Source: Variovorax sp. Root411
Lineage (GTDB): Bacteria > Pseudomonadota > Gammaproteobacteria > Burkholderiales > Burkholderiaceae_C
Direction: 5' to 3'
Assembly (NCBI RefSeq): GCF_001425205.1
Contig: NZ_LMDW01000002.1
Location: 1-64,000 of the forward strand
DNA: 64,000 nt
Made by a program: the position numbers and the translations under genes. The notes below the pieces were generated by a model. It made no database searches. It was not told the DNA's origin and worked only from the letters and a program-made list of their open reading frames with translations. Every line of letters begins with the position of its first letter. Position 1 is the first letter of the stretch. Below, piece after piece: positions 56,635-64,000 of this stretch.

Positions 56635-58044
56635 ATGAAAGTCATCGTTCTCGGCGGCGGCGTGATCGGCACCACCACGGCCTACTACCTCGCGCGCTCG
56701 GGCGCCGAGGTCACCCTGCTCGACCGGCAGGCCGGCCCCGCCGAGGAAACCAGCTTCGGCAACGCCGGCCAGGTGTCGCCGGGCTACTCCACGCCGTGGG
56801 CCGCGCCGGGCATTCCGCTGAAGGCGATCAAGTGGATGTTCAAGAAGCACGCACCGCTGTCGATCCGCCCCGACGGCACGCTGTTCCAGCTGCGCTGGAT
56901 GGCCGCAATGCTGCGCAACTGCTCGCCCGAGGCCTACGCGGTGAACAAGGAACGCATGATGCGCGTGGCCGAATACAGCCGCGGCTGCCTGCAGCAGCTG
57001 CGCGCCGACACCGGCCTGCAGTACGAGCAGCGCACCGGCGGCACGCTGCAGCTGTTCCGCACGCAGGCGCAGCTCGATGCGGTGCAGCGCGACATCGCGG
57101 TGCTCGAGGAATGCGGCGTGCCCTACGAACTGCTCGACCGCGACGCCCTCGCCCGCGTCGAGCCCGCATTGGCCGGCGCGCGCGACCGCCTCACGGGCGG
57201 CCTGCGCCTGCCCAACGACGAAACCGGCGACTGCCACCTGTTCACGCGCGGCCTCGCGGAAATCGCGCGCGGCCTTGGCGTCGACTTCCGCTTCGGCCAG
57301 ACCATCGACGGCCTGGAAACCGACGGCGGCCGCATCACCGGCGTGCGCACCACCGCCGGCAAGATCCTCACGGCCGACCGCTACGTGATGGCCTTCGGCA
57401 GCTACTCGCGCGCCGCCATCGCCTCGCTGGGCCTCGACATTCCGGTGTACCCGGTCAAGGGCTACTCGCTGACCGTGCCGCTGCTCGACGAATCGCTCGC
57501 GCCGCAATCGACCGTGCTCGACGAGACCTACAAGGTCGCCGTCACGCGCTTCGAAAACCGCATCCGCGTGGGCGGCATGGCCGAGCTCGGTGGCTTCGAT
57601 CTGCGCCTGAATCCTGCCCGCCGTGCCACGCTCGAGAAGGTGGTGACCGACCTGTTCCCCGGCGGCGACGTGCCGCGCGCCACCTTCTGGACCGGCCTGC
57701 GCCCGATGACGCCCGACAGCACGCCCATCGTCGGCGGCACGCGTTACGCGAACCTGTTCCTCAACACCGGCCACGGCACACTGGGCTGGACCATGGCCTG
57801 TGGCTCGGGCAAGCTCATCTCCGACATGGTGATGGGCCAGCGGCCGGAGATCCGTACGGACGGCCTTGCGATGGACCGCTATGAAAAGGGTTCGTCGCAT
57901 GCTTCGCGTCCGAACAGGCCACCGGGTACTCCCCTCCGCGAATGTCCCCCGCTTCGCTCCTCCTTTATTTCGCTGCGGGGAGCACCCGGCGCCCTGTGCA
58001 CGATGGGCGCTGCCGTTGTTTCGCTCGATCAGCAAGTGCTCTGA
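56635..58044 (+). CDS. dadA: D-amino acid dehydrogenase with repeat-derived C terminus
   Basis: FAD enzyme that oxidises D-amino acids (mainly D-alanine) to 2-oxo acids and feeds electrons to the respiratory chain. It has the FAD motif [28 protein letters not shown] split at the N terminus and [17 protein letters not shown] near residue 383. The family-like part ends at about residue 416 (MDRY). The remaining 53 residues are encoded by dispersed repeat family 1 (from about 57908) and bear no family resemblance, so the element has replaced the original 3' end and stop. At 469 residues it is longer than the usual 430 or so. Confidence 0.92.
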   Translation: MKVIVLGGGVIGTTTAYYLARSGAEVTLLDRQAGPAEETSFGNAGQVSPGYSTPWAAPGIPLKAIKWMFKKHAPLSIRPDGTLFQLRWMAAMLRNCSPEAYAVNKERMMRVAEYSRGCLQQLRADTGLQYEQRTGGTLQLFRTQAQLDAVQRDIAVLEECGVPYELLDRDALARVEPALAGARDRLTGGLRLPNDETGDCHLFTRGLAEIARGLGVDFRFGQTIDGLETDGGRITGVRTTAGKILTADRYVMAFGSYSRAAIASLGLDIPVYPVKGYSLTVPLLDESLAPQSTVLDETYKVAVTRFENRIRVGGMAELGGFDLRLNPARRATLEKVVTDLFPGGDVPRATFWTGLRPMTPDSTPIVGGTRYANLFLNTGHGTLGWTMACGSGKLISDMVMGQRPEIRTDGLAMDRYEKGSSHASRPNRPPGTPLRECPPLRSSFISLRGAPGALCTMGAAVVSLDQQVL

Positions 58045-58147
58045 ACGAGCACGCCGATGCGGGGGCCTTTTTCGCGAAATAAAGGAGGAGCGAAGCGGGG
58101 GACATTCGCGAAAAAGGTCACCGCGTCGGCGTGATCGCGCCCCGAAC
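57908..58147. repeat. Dispersed hairpin repeat, family 1, copy B
   Basis: Second copy of the element at 30221, in the opposite orientation. Its two units have perfectly inverted 37-base cores (57937-57973 and 58074-58110) separated by 100 bases. Unit stems are ACCGGGTACTCCCC/GGGGAGCACCCGGC (57921-57990) and CCTTTTTCGCGAA/TTCGCGAAAAAGG (58066-58117). The 26-base loop is identical to that of copy A. The right end reads GATCGCGCCCCGAAC, like the ends of copy A. It overlaps the last codons of dadA and lies before the convergent Rieske gene. Confidence 0.9.
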
Positions 58148-58152
58148 AGCGC

Positions 58153-59235
58153 CTAAGCAGCCTTCACAATCGGAATCGCGGCACTGCTCATGCCCCGATA
58201 GACCTCGGCCTCGCCATGCTTCGCCAGCAACTGCATCAGGTGCTTGCGGATCAGCATGCCGGGCCGGTCCGACTCCATCGAATATTCGACACCTCGCCGA
58301 CGCGTATCGAGCAGCGCATCGGGGTCGGTCGATTCGAGGATGTCCTTGTCCTCTCGCGTCACAGCTTCGTCGAAGTCGATCAGCATCTGCGCCGTGCAGT
58401 CGGCCTCGGTGTCGTTGCGGAACAGCCATTGGCACAGCTGCATGCGGCCGTCGTCGATGGGCGTGAAGCAGTTGATGATGATGTGGCGCACGCCGCTCGG
58501 GTACTCGATGTCGAGCCGGCGCGAGAACGGCAGGTAATACGCGTTGCGCATGTGGCGCGTGGTGATCGGGTCGGTCACGCCGCTGATTGCATGGAACTTC
58601 GCCGGATTGGCCGCATCGATGACCGTCTCCGCGTAGAAGCCCGACTCGTTCTCCACCAGCTCGTACTTGCTCGGCTTCGGGCTCGCGGCCACGCCGAAGG
58701 TGGCGCGGTGCACAAAACTGAAGTGCGAGTTGTCGAAGGAATTCTCCAGCGCGCGCATCGGGCTGGTCTGCCACTCTTCGTAGAACTGGAAGATGGTGCG
58801 GTAGCCAGGGTCGTCGAACTCCGCAATGGCCGGGATGTCGGCAATGGGCTCCTCGAGCGCCACCCACGCATAGCCGTAGCGCGCCGTGCAGCGGTAGGCC
58901 GTGGTGCGGTACTCGGGCGAGATCTTGCGGTCGGGCTCGTACTGCGGAATGCGGATGACCTGGCCGCTGCGGTCGTAGGTCCAGCCGTGGTAGCCGCACT
59001 GGATGGCGCCGGTGCCGCAGGCCCGGCCTTCGCTGTCCACGCACCAGCCTTTCGAGAGCTTGGCGGTACGGTGGCAGCAGCGGTCCCGCAGCGCGGCGGG
59101 CTGGCCGTCGGCATCGATGAAGAGAACGATGTCTTCGCCCAGCAGCCTGAACGGCCTGGGGCCGTTGGCCAGTTCGGTGAGCGGCATGACGGCATGCCAG
59201 AACTTGCGGAAGACGGGTTGTCGGGTGACGAGCAT
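58153..59235 (-). CDS. Rieske non-heme iron oxygenase, oxygenase subunit
   Basis: Protein of 360 residues. The Rieske centre is formed by RCCHRTAKL and CGYHGWTYD, but the two halves are 24 residues apart, longer than the common 15-17, and the insert carries two extra cysteines. The mononuclear iron site is FDNSHFSFVH (D-x2-H-x4-H) near residue 190. Family members hydroxylate or demethylate aromatic and related substrates and need a reductase, which is not next to this gene. I chose the ATG at 59235. It is divergent from an ABC binding protein with a symmetric control region between. Confidence 0.9.
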   Translation of the reverse strand: MLVTRQPVFRKFWHAVMPLTELANGPRPFRLLGEDIVLFIDADGQPAALRDRCCHRTAKLSKGWCVDSEGRACGTGAIQCGYHGWTYDRSGQVIRIPQYEPDRKISPEYRTTAYRCTARYGYAWVALEEPIADIPAIAEFDDPGYRTIFQFYEEWQTSPMRALENSFDNSHFSFVHRATFGVAASPKPSKYELVENESGFYAETVIDAANPAKFHAISGVTDPITTRHMRNAYYLPFSRRLDIEYPSGVRHIIINCFTPIDDGRMQLCQWLFRNDTEADCTAQMLIDFDEAVTREDKDILESTDPDALLDTRRRGVEYSMESDRPGMLIRKHLMQLLAKHGEAEVYRGMSSAAIPIVKAA

Positions 59236-59566
59236 GCGCGGACTCCTTCGGTGGTCGTGTGGGGACGAACTGAAAGAGCAATTTCCTGCCATCGACGGGA
59301 ACCGTCGCCTGGCTGAACGCTTCTACTCTGCGCAACCTGCCTTGCAAATTGCGCGCCCGGATTGTGACGCGGCTTCCTGGCCGACGCATCTTTCCTTGCA
59401 ATGCCCGAGCAAAAGCCCTTGGCATGCGTCGTGCATGACCCTCTGCAAGAGTAGAAGCGTTCAGCAGCGCACGCACCACGAACGTGCGCCCGCCCGGAAA
59501 TTGCTCTTGAAACGCCCTCTGCATTCTTGCGGAGGGATTCAAGAACCGAAGCTTCCGAGGCCCCAC
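59236..59566. promoter_or_regulatory. Symmetric divergent control region (two nested inverted repeats)
   Basis: No gene in these 331 bases. The 18-base GCTGAACGCTTCTACTCT (59312-59329) recurs as a perfect inverted copy at 59448-59465, and AAGAGCAATTTCC (59274-59286) recurs inverted at 59496-59508. Both pairs are centred near 59390. Each half therefore carries the same two blocks in the same order facing its own gene, which fits one regulator or one promoter type serving both directions. Confidence 0.75.
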
Positions 59567-60592
59567 ATGCAACGTCGATCCTTCCTCGCGGCCAGCGCCG
59601 CCACCCTTGCCGCTCCCGCCGTCTTCGCGCAGGGCGGCGCCAGGCTCACCCCGCTCAAGTTCACCCTCGACTTCCGCATCAACGGCCAGACCGCGCCCTT
59701 CTTCCTCGCGCAGACCAAGGGCTACTACAGGGACGAGGGGCTCGACGTGAGCATCGACACCGGCGCCGGCTCGGTCGCCTCCATCACCCGCATCGCCAGC
59801 GGCGTCTACCAGCTCGGCCTGGGCGACATCAGCTCGCTGGTCGAGTTCAACGCGCAGAACCCCGGCACGCCGATGGTGCAGGCGGTGTACCAGTACTACA
59901 ACCGCGCACCGTTCGCGATCATCGGCCGCAAGGACCGCGGCGTGACCGGCGATTTCAAGAGCCTCGCGGGCAAGAAGGTGGCGGCCGCCGCCGTCGAATC
60001 GACCCGCCGTGCATGGCCCCTGGTCGCGCGCAAGCAGGGCATGCGCGCCGACGCCTTCCAGTGGCAGACCACCGACTTCAGCGCGCGCGACAACGTGATG
60101 GTGCGCGGCGACGTCGATGCCGCCACCTACTTCCACGACTCGGCCGTGTCGCTGTTCGCGCGCATGAAACCCGAGGAACTGTCGGTGCTCAAGTACGCCG
60201 ACGCGGGCGTCAATCTCTACGGCAACGCGATCCTTGCGAGCAGCAATCTCATCGCGCAGAACCCGAAGGTGGTTGCCGCCTTCCTGCGCGCGAGCAACCG
60301 CGCCATCGTCGAGACTTTTTCCAATCCGGCGCCGAGCATCGCGGCCATGCGCCAGCGCGAGCCCATCCTCGATGAGAAAATCGAACTCGAGCGCTGGGGC
60401 ATCACCGCGCAGTACGTGGGCGCGGCCGACACGCGCGATCATGGCCTCGGCGACATCCGGAAGCTCCTGCTCGAACAGCAGGTCGACGAAGTGGCCGATG
60501 TCTTCGGCCTCAAGATCAAGCCCGCGTCCGACGCCATCTTCAATACTTCGATGCTTCCATTGCGCAGCGAACGCTCCCTTTCCAAAGCATGA
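59567..60592 (+). CDS. Orphan NitT/TauT-type ABC substrate-binding protein
   Basis: Periplasmic protein of 341 residues. The N terminus MQRRSFLAASAATLAAPAVFA resembles a Tat-type signal. The NMT1-like core has PLKFTLDFRINGQTAPFFLAQ and KGYYRDEGLDVSIDTGAGS, close to the protein at 39065. No ATPase or permease gene is nearby, so it may feed the importer at 40099-41719 or one outside the window. It overlaps the deaminase gene by 4 bases and shares a mirror-image control region with the Rieske oxygenase. Confidence 0.9.
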   Translation: MQRRSFLAASAATLAAPAVFAQGGARLTPLKFTLDFRINGQTAPFFLAQTKGYYRDEGLDVSIDTGAGSVASITRIASGVYQLGLGDISSLVEFNAQNPGTPMVQAVYQYYNRAPFAIIGRKDRGVTGDFKSLAGKKVAAAAVESTRRAWPLVARKQGMRADAFQWQTTDFSARDNVMVRGDVDAATYFHDSAVSLFARMKPEELSVLKYADAGVNLYGNAILASSNLIAQNPKVVAAFLRASNRAIVETFSNPAPSIAAMRQREPILDEKIELERWGITAQYVGAADTRDHGLGDIRKLLLEQQVDEVADVFGLKIKPASDAIFNTSMLPLRSERSLSKA

Positions 60593-61116
60593 ATTTCCAC
60601 AGCGACACCCATACCATCGACTATCCCGCCGAAACTGCACTCGAAGAACGCGATGGCCGCTACCTGCGCAAGGCCATCGTCTGGTCGCACGCGGCGCGCC
60701 GCCGGGGCAACCGCCCCTTCGGCTCGGTCATCGTCTCAGCCGCTGGCGAGGTGCTGGCAGAAGCCGGCAACAGCAATGCCGAGACCGGCGACTGCACGGC
60801 GCATGCAGAAATCAATGCGCTGCGCGCGCTGGCCGGGCGCAAGCTCTCGCGCGAGGAACTCGCGGGCGCCACGCTCTATGCCTCGGGCGAGCCCTGCGTG
60901 ATGTGCGCGGGCGCGATCTTCTGGTCGAACATCGGCCGCGTGGTGTTCGGCATCGACGCCGAGCGCCTGCGCGTGTTCCGCGGCGAGCGGCAGGACCAGC
61001 GCGATGCCGAGCTTTCGTGCCGCGATGTGTTCCGCGCGTCGCCGCATCCGATCGAATGCATCGGGCCGGCGCTGATCGACGAAGCGAGTGCCGCCCACGA
61101 CGGCGCCTGGAAATAG
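60589..61116 (+). CDS. Nucleoside/base deaminase (CDA fold, zinc-dependent)
   Basis: Protein of 175 residues of the cytidine-deaminase fold, guanine-deaminase/TadA-like branch. Zinc ligands and catalytic Glu are in CTAHAEINALRAL (HAE, about residue 72) and GEPCVMCAGAIFW (PCxxC, about 103). Likely substrates are a purine, a pyrimidine or a related heterocycle. With the binding protein upstream (4-base overlap) and ureD downstream it may belong to nitrogen scavenging; that link is inference. Confidence 0.88.
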   Translation: MNFHSDTHTIDYPAETALEERDGRYLRKAIVWSHAARRRGNRPFGSVIVSAAGEVLAEAGNSNAETGDCTAHAEINALRALAGRKLSREELAGATLYASGEPCVMCAGAIFWSNIGRVVFGIDAERLRVFRGERQDQRDAELSCRDVFRASPHPIECIGPALIDEASAAHDGAWK

Positions 61117-61117
61117 G

Positions 61118-61212
61118 ACTCGCCCCCAGGCTGCGCGCACTCCGCGTCGCTGCGCCAACCCCCTACCGGGGGCAACACCTGCGGCCCGGCAAAGCCGGTT
61201 CCGCGGTGTTCC
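61118..61212. repeat. Dispersed repeat, family 2, copy B
   Basis: Matches 35004-35100 in the same orientation; the last 45 bases (from GGGGGCAACACC to GGTGTTCC) differ at one position only. The CCCCCTACCGGGGG hairpin and the long AACACC...GGTGTT stem are kept despite changes between copies. It lies between the deaminase and ureD genes, which run in the same direction, so the two are probably separate transcription units. Confidence 0.85.
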
Positions 61213-61252
61213 ACGAAAAATCCGATTGGCCGACACGCTCTAGACTCTCTCG

Positions 61253-62083
61253 ATGCCCTGGCACGCCCGTCTCCATCTCGACTACAAACAAGAAGCCGCC
61301 CGCACCGTCGCCCGCTTTCGCCACGACGGCCCGTTGCGCATCCTGCAGAGCCTGTACCCCGAGGGCGACGCCATCTGCCACAACGTGCTCGTGCATCCGC
61401 CGGGCGGCCTGGTGGGCGGCGACACGCTCGACATCGACATCGAGGCCGCCGACGGCAGCCATGGCCTGATCACCACGCCCGGCGCCTCGCGCTTCTACCG
61501 CTCCGAGGGCGAGCTGGCGCTGCAGCGCACGCGCATCCGCCTCGCGGCCGGCGCGCGGCTCGAATGGCTGCCGCTCGAAGCCATCTGCTACAGCGGCTGC
61601 CAGGCGGAGAACCGGCTTTCCATCGAACTCGAGCCCGGCGCCGAGCTGATCGGCTGGGACGTCACCGCGCTCGGCCTGCCGAATGCCAACCAGCCCTTCG
61701 AGCGCGGCAGCTACCTGCAGCACATCGAGCTGCCGGGTGTGTGGCTGGAGCGCGGGCGCATCGACGCGGCCGACCACCGGCTGCTGCAAAGCCCCATCGG
61801 CCTCGGCGGCCACCGCTGCATGGCCTCGCTGTTCTTCGTGGCGGGCTCGCCGGTGGCGCGCGCACGTCGCGATGCCCTGCTGGCACAGGCCCGCAGACTG
61901 CTCGAAGCGAGCCCCTTGTTCGACAGCGCCGGGGCCACCAGCCCGCATGCCGAAGTGGTCGTGCTGCGCGTGCTGGCGCCCGTGGTCGAGCCCGCGATGC
62001 AGTTGCTGCGCCAGGTCTGGCAGGCATGGCGCGGCGAGCTGTGGCAGCTGCCCGCGGCCACGCCGCGCATCTGGGCGACCTGA
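61253..62083 (+). CDS. ureD: Urease accessory protein UreD
   Basis: Protein of 276 residues, normal UreD length. Family segments are GPLRILQSLYPEGDAICHNVLVHP near the start, PPGGLVGGDTLDI, TTPGASRFYRS around residue 80 and WLPLEAICYSGCQAENRL. UreD forms the UreDFG complex that delivers nickel to urease. Usually ureA, ureB and ureC follow directly; here the next gene is a haem-oxygenase-like enzyme, so this ureD is separated from any urease genes in the window. Confidence 0.92.
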   Translation: MPWHARLHLDYKQEAARTVARFRHDGPLRILQSLYPEGDAICHNVLVHPPGGLVGGDTLDIDIEAADGSHGLITTPGASRFYRSEGELALQRTRIRLAAGARLEWLPLEAICYSGCQAENRLSIELEPGAELIGWDVTALGLPNANQPFERGSYLQHIELPGVWLERGRIDAADHRLLQSPIGLGGHRCMASLFFVAGSPVARARRDALLAQARRLLEASPLFDSAGATSPHAEVVVLRVLAPVVEPAMQLLRQVWQAWRGELWQLPAATPRIWAT

Positions 62084-62188
62084 GCCCGATCTCCGCCCTG
62101 GAGGTCAATCTGTAGGCACCGTCTGACGGACAGCCGCTTTGCAAAGGCGCACGCTGCCTCTTTGCCCAGCGGATGACGAGGATCGGCC

Positions 62189-63091
62189 ATGTCTACAGAC
62201 GACACCCCGGACGCCCACACCCACGCGGAAACGCAGCTTCACCGGCATCTGGCGCGCTTCAACGCCGCACGGCTGAAGTTCGGCAGCCCGTCGCCGCATT
62301 GGCAGGACGAGCTCGCCCGTGAGCATGAATGCCGCCTGATCGAAGGCAGGTACCTCGAAGCCCTGCGCGCAACGGTGCGGGTGGCGGCATCGGCCTCAGC
62401 CGGCAATGCAGACCATTTCGCCGGCTGGTTCGAGTCGCTCGCGCGCACGGGCCCCGGCCAGCATCACCCGCTGTTCGACTGGCTGGCTCAAGAGGCCACG
62501 CTGCCGCAGATGCGTTGGTTCCTCACGCAGGAGGCCGCGGGCGAAGCGGGCTTCGAGGACCTGCTGGCCTACACCCAGGTCAAGCTGCCGCCGCAGCCCA
62601 AGCTCGAATGCGCGCGCAACTTCTGGGACGAGATGGGCCACGGCAAGCGCAGCGCCATGCACGGCCAGATGCTGGAGCACATGGTGCGCGAGCTCGACCT
62701 GCATCCAGCCATCGACACCACCGTGTGGGAGTCCCTCGCGCTGGCCAACACCATGGTCGGGCTGGCGACCACGCGGCGCTATGCGTACCACGCCATCGGC
62801 GCGCTCGGCGTCATCGAGCTCACGGCCCCCGGGCGCGTGAAGCAGGTGGCGACCGGCATGCGCCGCCTGGGCCTGAGCGGCCGTGCGCGCGCCTACTTCG
62901 ACCTGCATTCGGCGCTCGACGTGTCGCACTCGCGTGCGTGGATCCGCGAGGTGATCCGGCCGCTGGTCGAGGCCGATCCGTCCTGCGGGCAGTTCATCGC
63001 CGAGGGCGCGCTGATGCGGCTGGTGTGTGGCGAACGCTGCTTCGCGCGCTACAGCGCCGAGCTGCGGCATGCCGAAGAGGTCGCCGCATGA
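62189..63091 (+). CDS. Haem-oxygenase-like diiron oxidase (iron-containing redox enzyme family)
   Basis: All-helical protein of 300 residues resembling the Haem_oxygenas_2/HDO group. Candidate metal ligands are a Glu in FLTQEAAGEAGFEDLL, the pair in FWDEMGHGKRSAMH (E-x2-H), and LDVSHSRAWIREVI (D-x2-H). Members catalyse oxidative chemistry, such as desaturation, decarboxylation or N-oxygenation, in natural-product and cofactor pathways. The stop overlaps the next gene (ATGATG), so the two are translationally coupled. Substrate unknown. Confidence 0.82.
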   Translation: MSTDDTPDAHTHAETQLHRHLARFNAARLKFGSPSPHWQDELAREHECRLIEGRYLEALRATVRVAASASAGNADHFAGWFESLARTGPGQHHPLFDWLAQEATLPQMRWFLTQEAAGEAGFEDLLAYTQVKLPPQPKLECARNFWDEMGHGKRSAMHGQMLEHMVRELDLHPAIDTTVWESLALANTMVGLATTRRYAYHAIGALGVIELTAPGRVKQVATGMRRLGLSGRARAYFDLHSALDVSHSRAWIREVIRPLVEADPSCGQFIAEGALMRLVCGERCFARYSAELRHAEEVAA

Positions 63092-64000
63092 TGAACGCGG
63101 CCGGCGTGCTGCGCCAGGTGGCGGCCACGGGCTATCGCTTCACGACCGTCACGCCCTTGACCCACCAGCGCGTGCTCGCGCGGCGCGGGCGCGAACCGGG
63201 TGCGACGCTGCGCGACATCTTCGGCTGGAACCTGTCGTTCGAGGCGGGTGCGGTGCCGAAGGCCTTGCTGGCCGACATGGAGCGCGCCGGCATCGTGCGC
63301 CGCACGGGCTCGCTGCTGCGCAGCACGGTGCGCATCGCCAGCCTCGGCGACGACCTGTTCTTTCATTCGGCCTATCCGACGGTCGAGGAGAACGCCGTGT
63401 TCTTCGGGCCCGACACCCACCGCTTCGCACGCTTCATCCGCAATGCGCTGAGCCCGCGCAAGACACAGCAGCCCCTGCGCGTGCTCGACGTGGGCTGCGG
63501 CAGCGGCGCGGGCGGCATTGCGGTGGCGCGTGCGCTGGCGGCCATGGGCACGCCTGCGACCGTTTTGATGAACGACATCAACCCGCTGGCGCTGCAGTAC
63601 GCCGCCGTCAATGCGGAAGTGGCCGGTATCCCCGTGACGCTCGCGCAGGGCGATGCGCTGTCGGCGGTCGAAGGCGACTTCGACCTCATCGTGTCGAACC
63701 CGCCCTACCTCGACGATGCCGCGCAGCGCGCCTACCGCCACGGCGGCGCGCGACTCGGGCGGGCGCTCGGCGTGCGCATCGCAGCCGAGTCGCTGAAGCG
63801 GCTGGCGCCGGGCGGACAGCTGCTGCTTTACACCGGCGTGGCAATGGTCGATGGCGAAGACCCGTTCCTTGCCGAGATGCGGCCGCTGCTCGCCGCGCCG
63901 GGCTTCGAGTGGTCGTACGCCGAGATCGACCCCGACGTGTTCGGCGAAGAGCTGGAGCGTCCGGTGTATGCGCACATCGACCGCATCGCCGCCGTCGGGC
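63088..64000 (+). CDS. SAM-dependent methyltransferase, HemK/small-domain type (3' end outside window)
   Basis: At least 304 residues, continuing past the window. The SAM motif is VLDVGCGSGAGGIAVARAL (about residue 132). The catalytic NPPY motif is FDLIVSNPPYLDD, as in N5-glutamine, N6-adenine and N2-guanine methyltransferases. An N-terminal winged-helix-like region (about 1-95, LRDIFGWNLSFEAG) may bind the substrate. The start is ATG 63088 or 63091, overlapping the diiron-oxidase stop. The pairing suggests a joint small-molecule pathway rather than housekeeping. Confidence 0.85.
   Translation, partial: MMNAAGVLRQVAATGYRFTTVTPLTHQRVLARRGREPGATLRDIFGWNLSFEAGAVPKALLADMERAGIVRRTGSLLRSTVRIASLGDDLFFHSAYPTVEENAVFFGPDTHRFARFIRNALSPRKTQQPLRVLDVGCGSGAGGIAVARALAAMGTPATVLMNDINPLALQYAAVNAEVAGIPVTLAQGDALSAVEGDFDLIVSNPPYLDDAAQRAYRHGGARLGRALGVRIAAESLKRLAPGGQLLLYTGVAMVDGEDPFLAEMRPLLAAPGFEWSYAEIDPDVFGEELERPVYAHIDRIAAVG

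Overview
This is a GC-rich, tightly packed chromosomal segment. Its gene content suggests a Variovorax-like member of the Comamonadaceae (Betaproteobacteria): many LysR regulators, a Bug-type tripartite tricarboxylate binding protein, CaiB and acyl-CoA dehydrogenase catabolic genes, a glyoxylate carboligase operon, an LpxO lipid A hydroxylase and a ureD. The genus is inferred from these families and was not checked against a database. I see no rRNA, tRNA, CRISPR array or intact insertion sequence.

Left part (about 1-16.7 kb): after about 800 bases with no recognisable gene comes an MHS-type MFS permease. It faces a ten-gene minus-strand operon (12391 down to 2165). The operon encodes a luciferase-like flavin monooxygenase, a flavin reductase with an unusual C-terminal FCD-like domain, three acyl-CoA dehydrogenases, an enoyl-CoA hydratase, an ADP-forming acyl-CoA ligase, an SDR, a VOC protein and an NTF2-like protein. 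Most gene junctions overlap by 4 bases. A divergent LysR gene (12491) is the likely regulator. The set reads as a complete uptake, oxygenation, CoA activation and beta-oxidation route for an unknown carboxylic acid. It is followed by an SMP-30-type lactonase, a CaiB-type CoA-transferase and a Bug binding protein.

Middle-left part (16.7-30.2 kb): a winged-helix protein with a degenerate nucleotidyltransferase-like domain, a fragment of a phage-type integrase, and a type IV pilus minor-pilin operon in the order pilE-fimT-pilV-pilW-pilX-pilY1 on the minus strand. Next come a DctA-type symporter and its probable GntR/FCD repressor, with two palindromic operators in front of the symporter. An AI-2E family exporter, a DUF2141 protein and a carotenoid-cleavage-type oxygenase follow.

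Centre (30.2-42.5 kb): a LysR gene divergent from gcl-hyi-glxR (glyoxylate to glycerate), a flavin-dependent halogenase-like enzyme, NADP malic enzyme, a complete NitT/TauT-type ABC importer and a LuxR-type regulator with a degenerate receiver.

Right part (42.8-64 kb): a 1226-residue cysteine-free protein with two 178-residue repeats, followed by a type I secretion set with two different ABC transporters and one HlyD adaptor. Then a run of small genes, a broken histidine kinase, a HbpS-like protein, a LysR, LpxO, OsmC, an Lrp regulator divergent from dadA, a Rieske oxygenase divergent from an orphan ABC binding protein plus deaminase, an isolated ureD, and a haem-oxygenase-like diiron enzyme overlapping a methyltransferase that runs off the window.

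Two families of dispersed intergenic repeats each occur twice (30221 and 57908; 35004 and 61118). The first is built from hairpin units with a constant 26-base loop and stems that differ between units yet remain paired. One copy supplies the last 50 or so codons of dadA.
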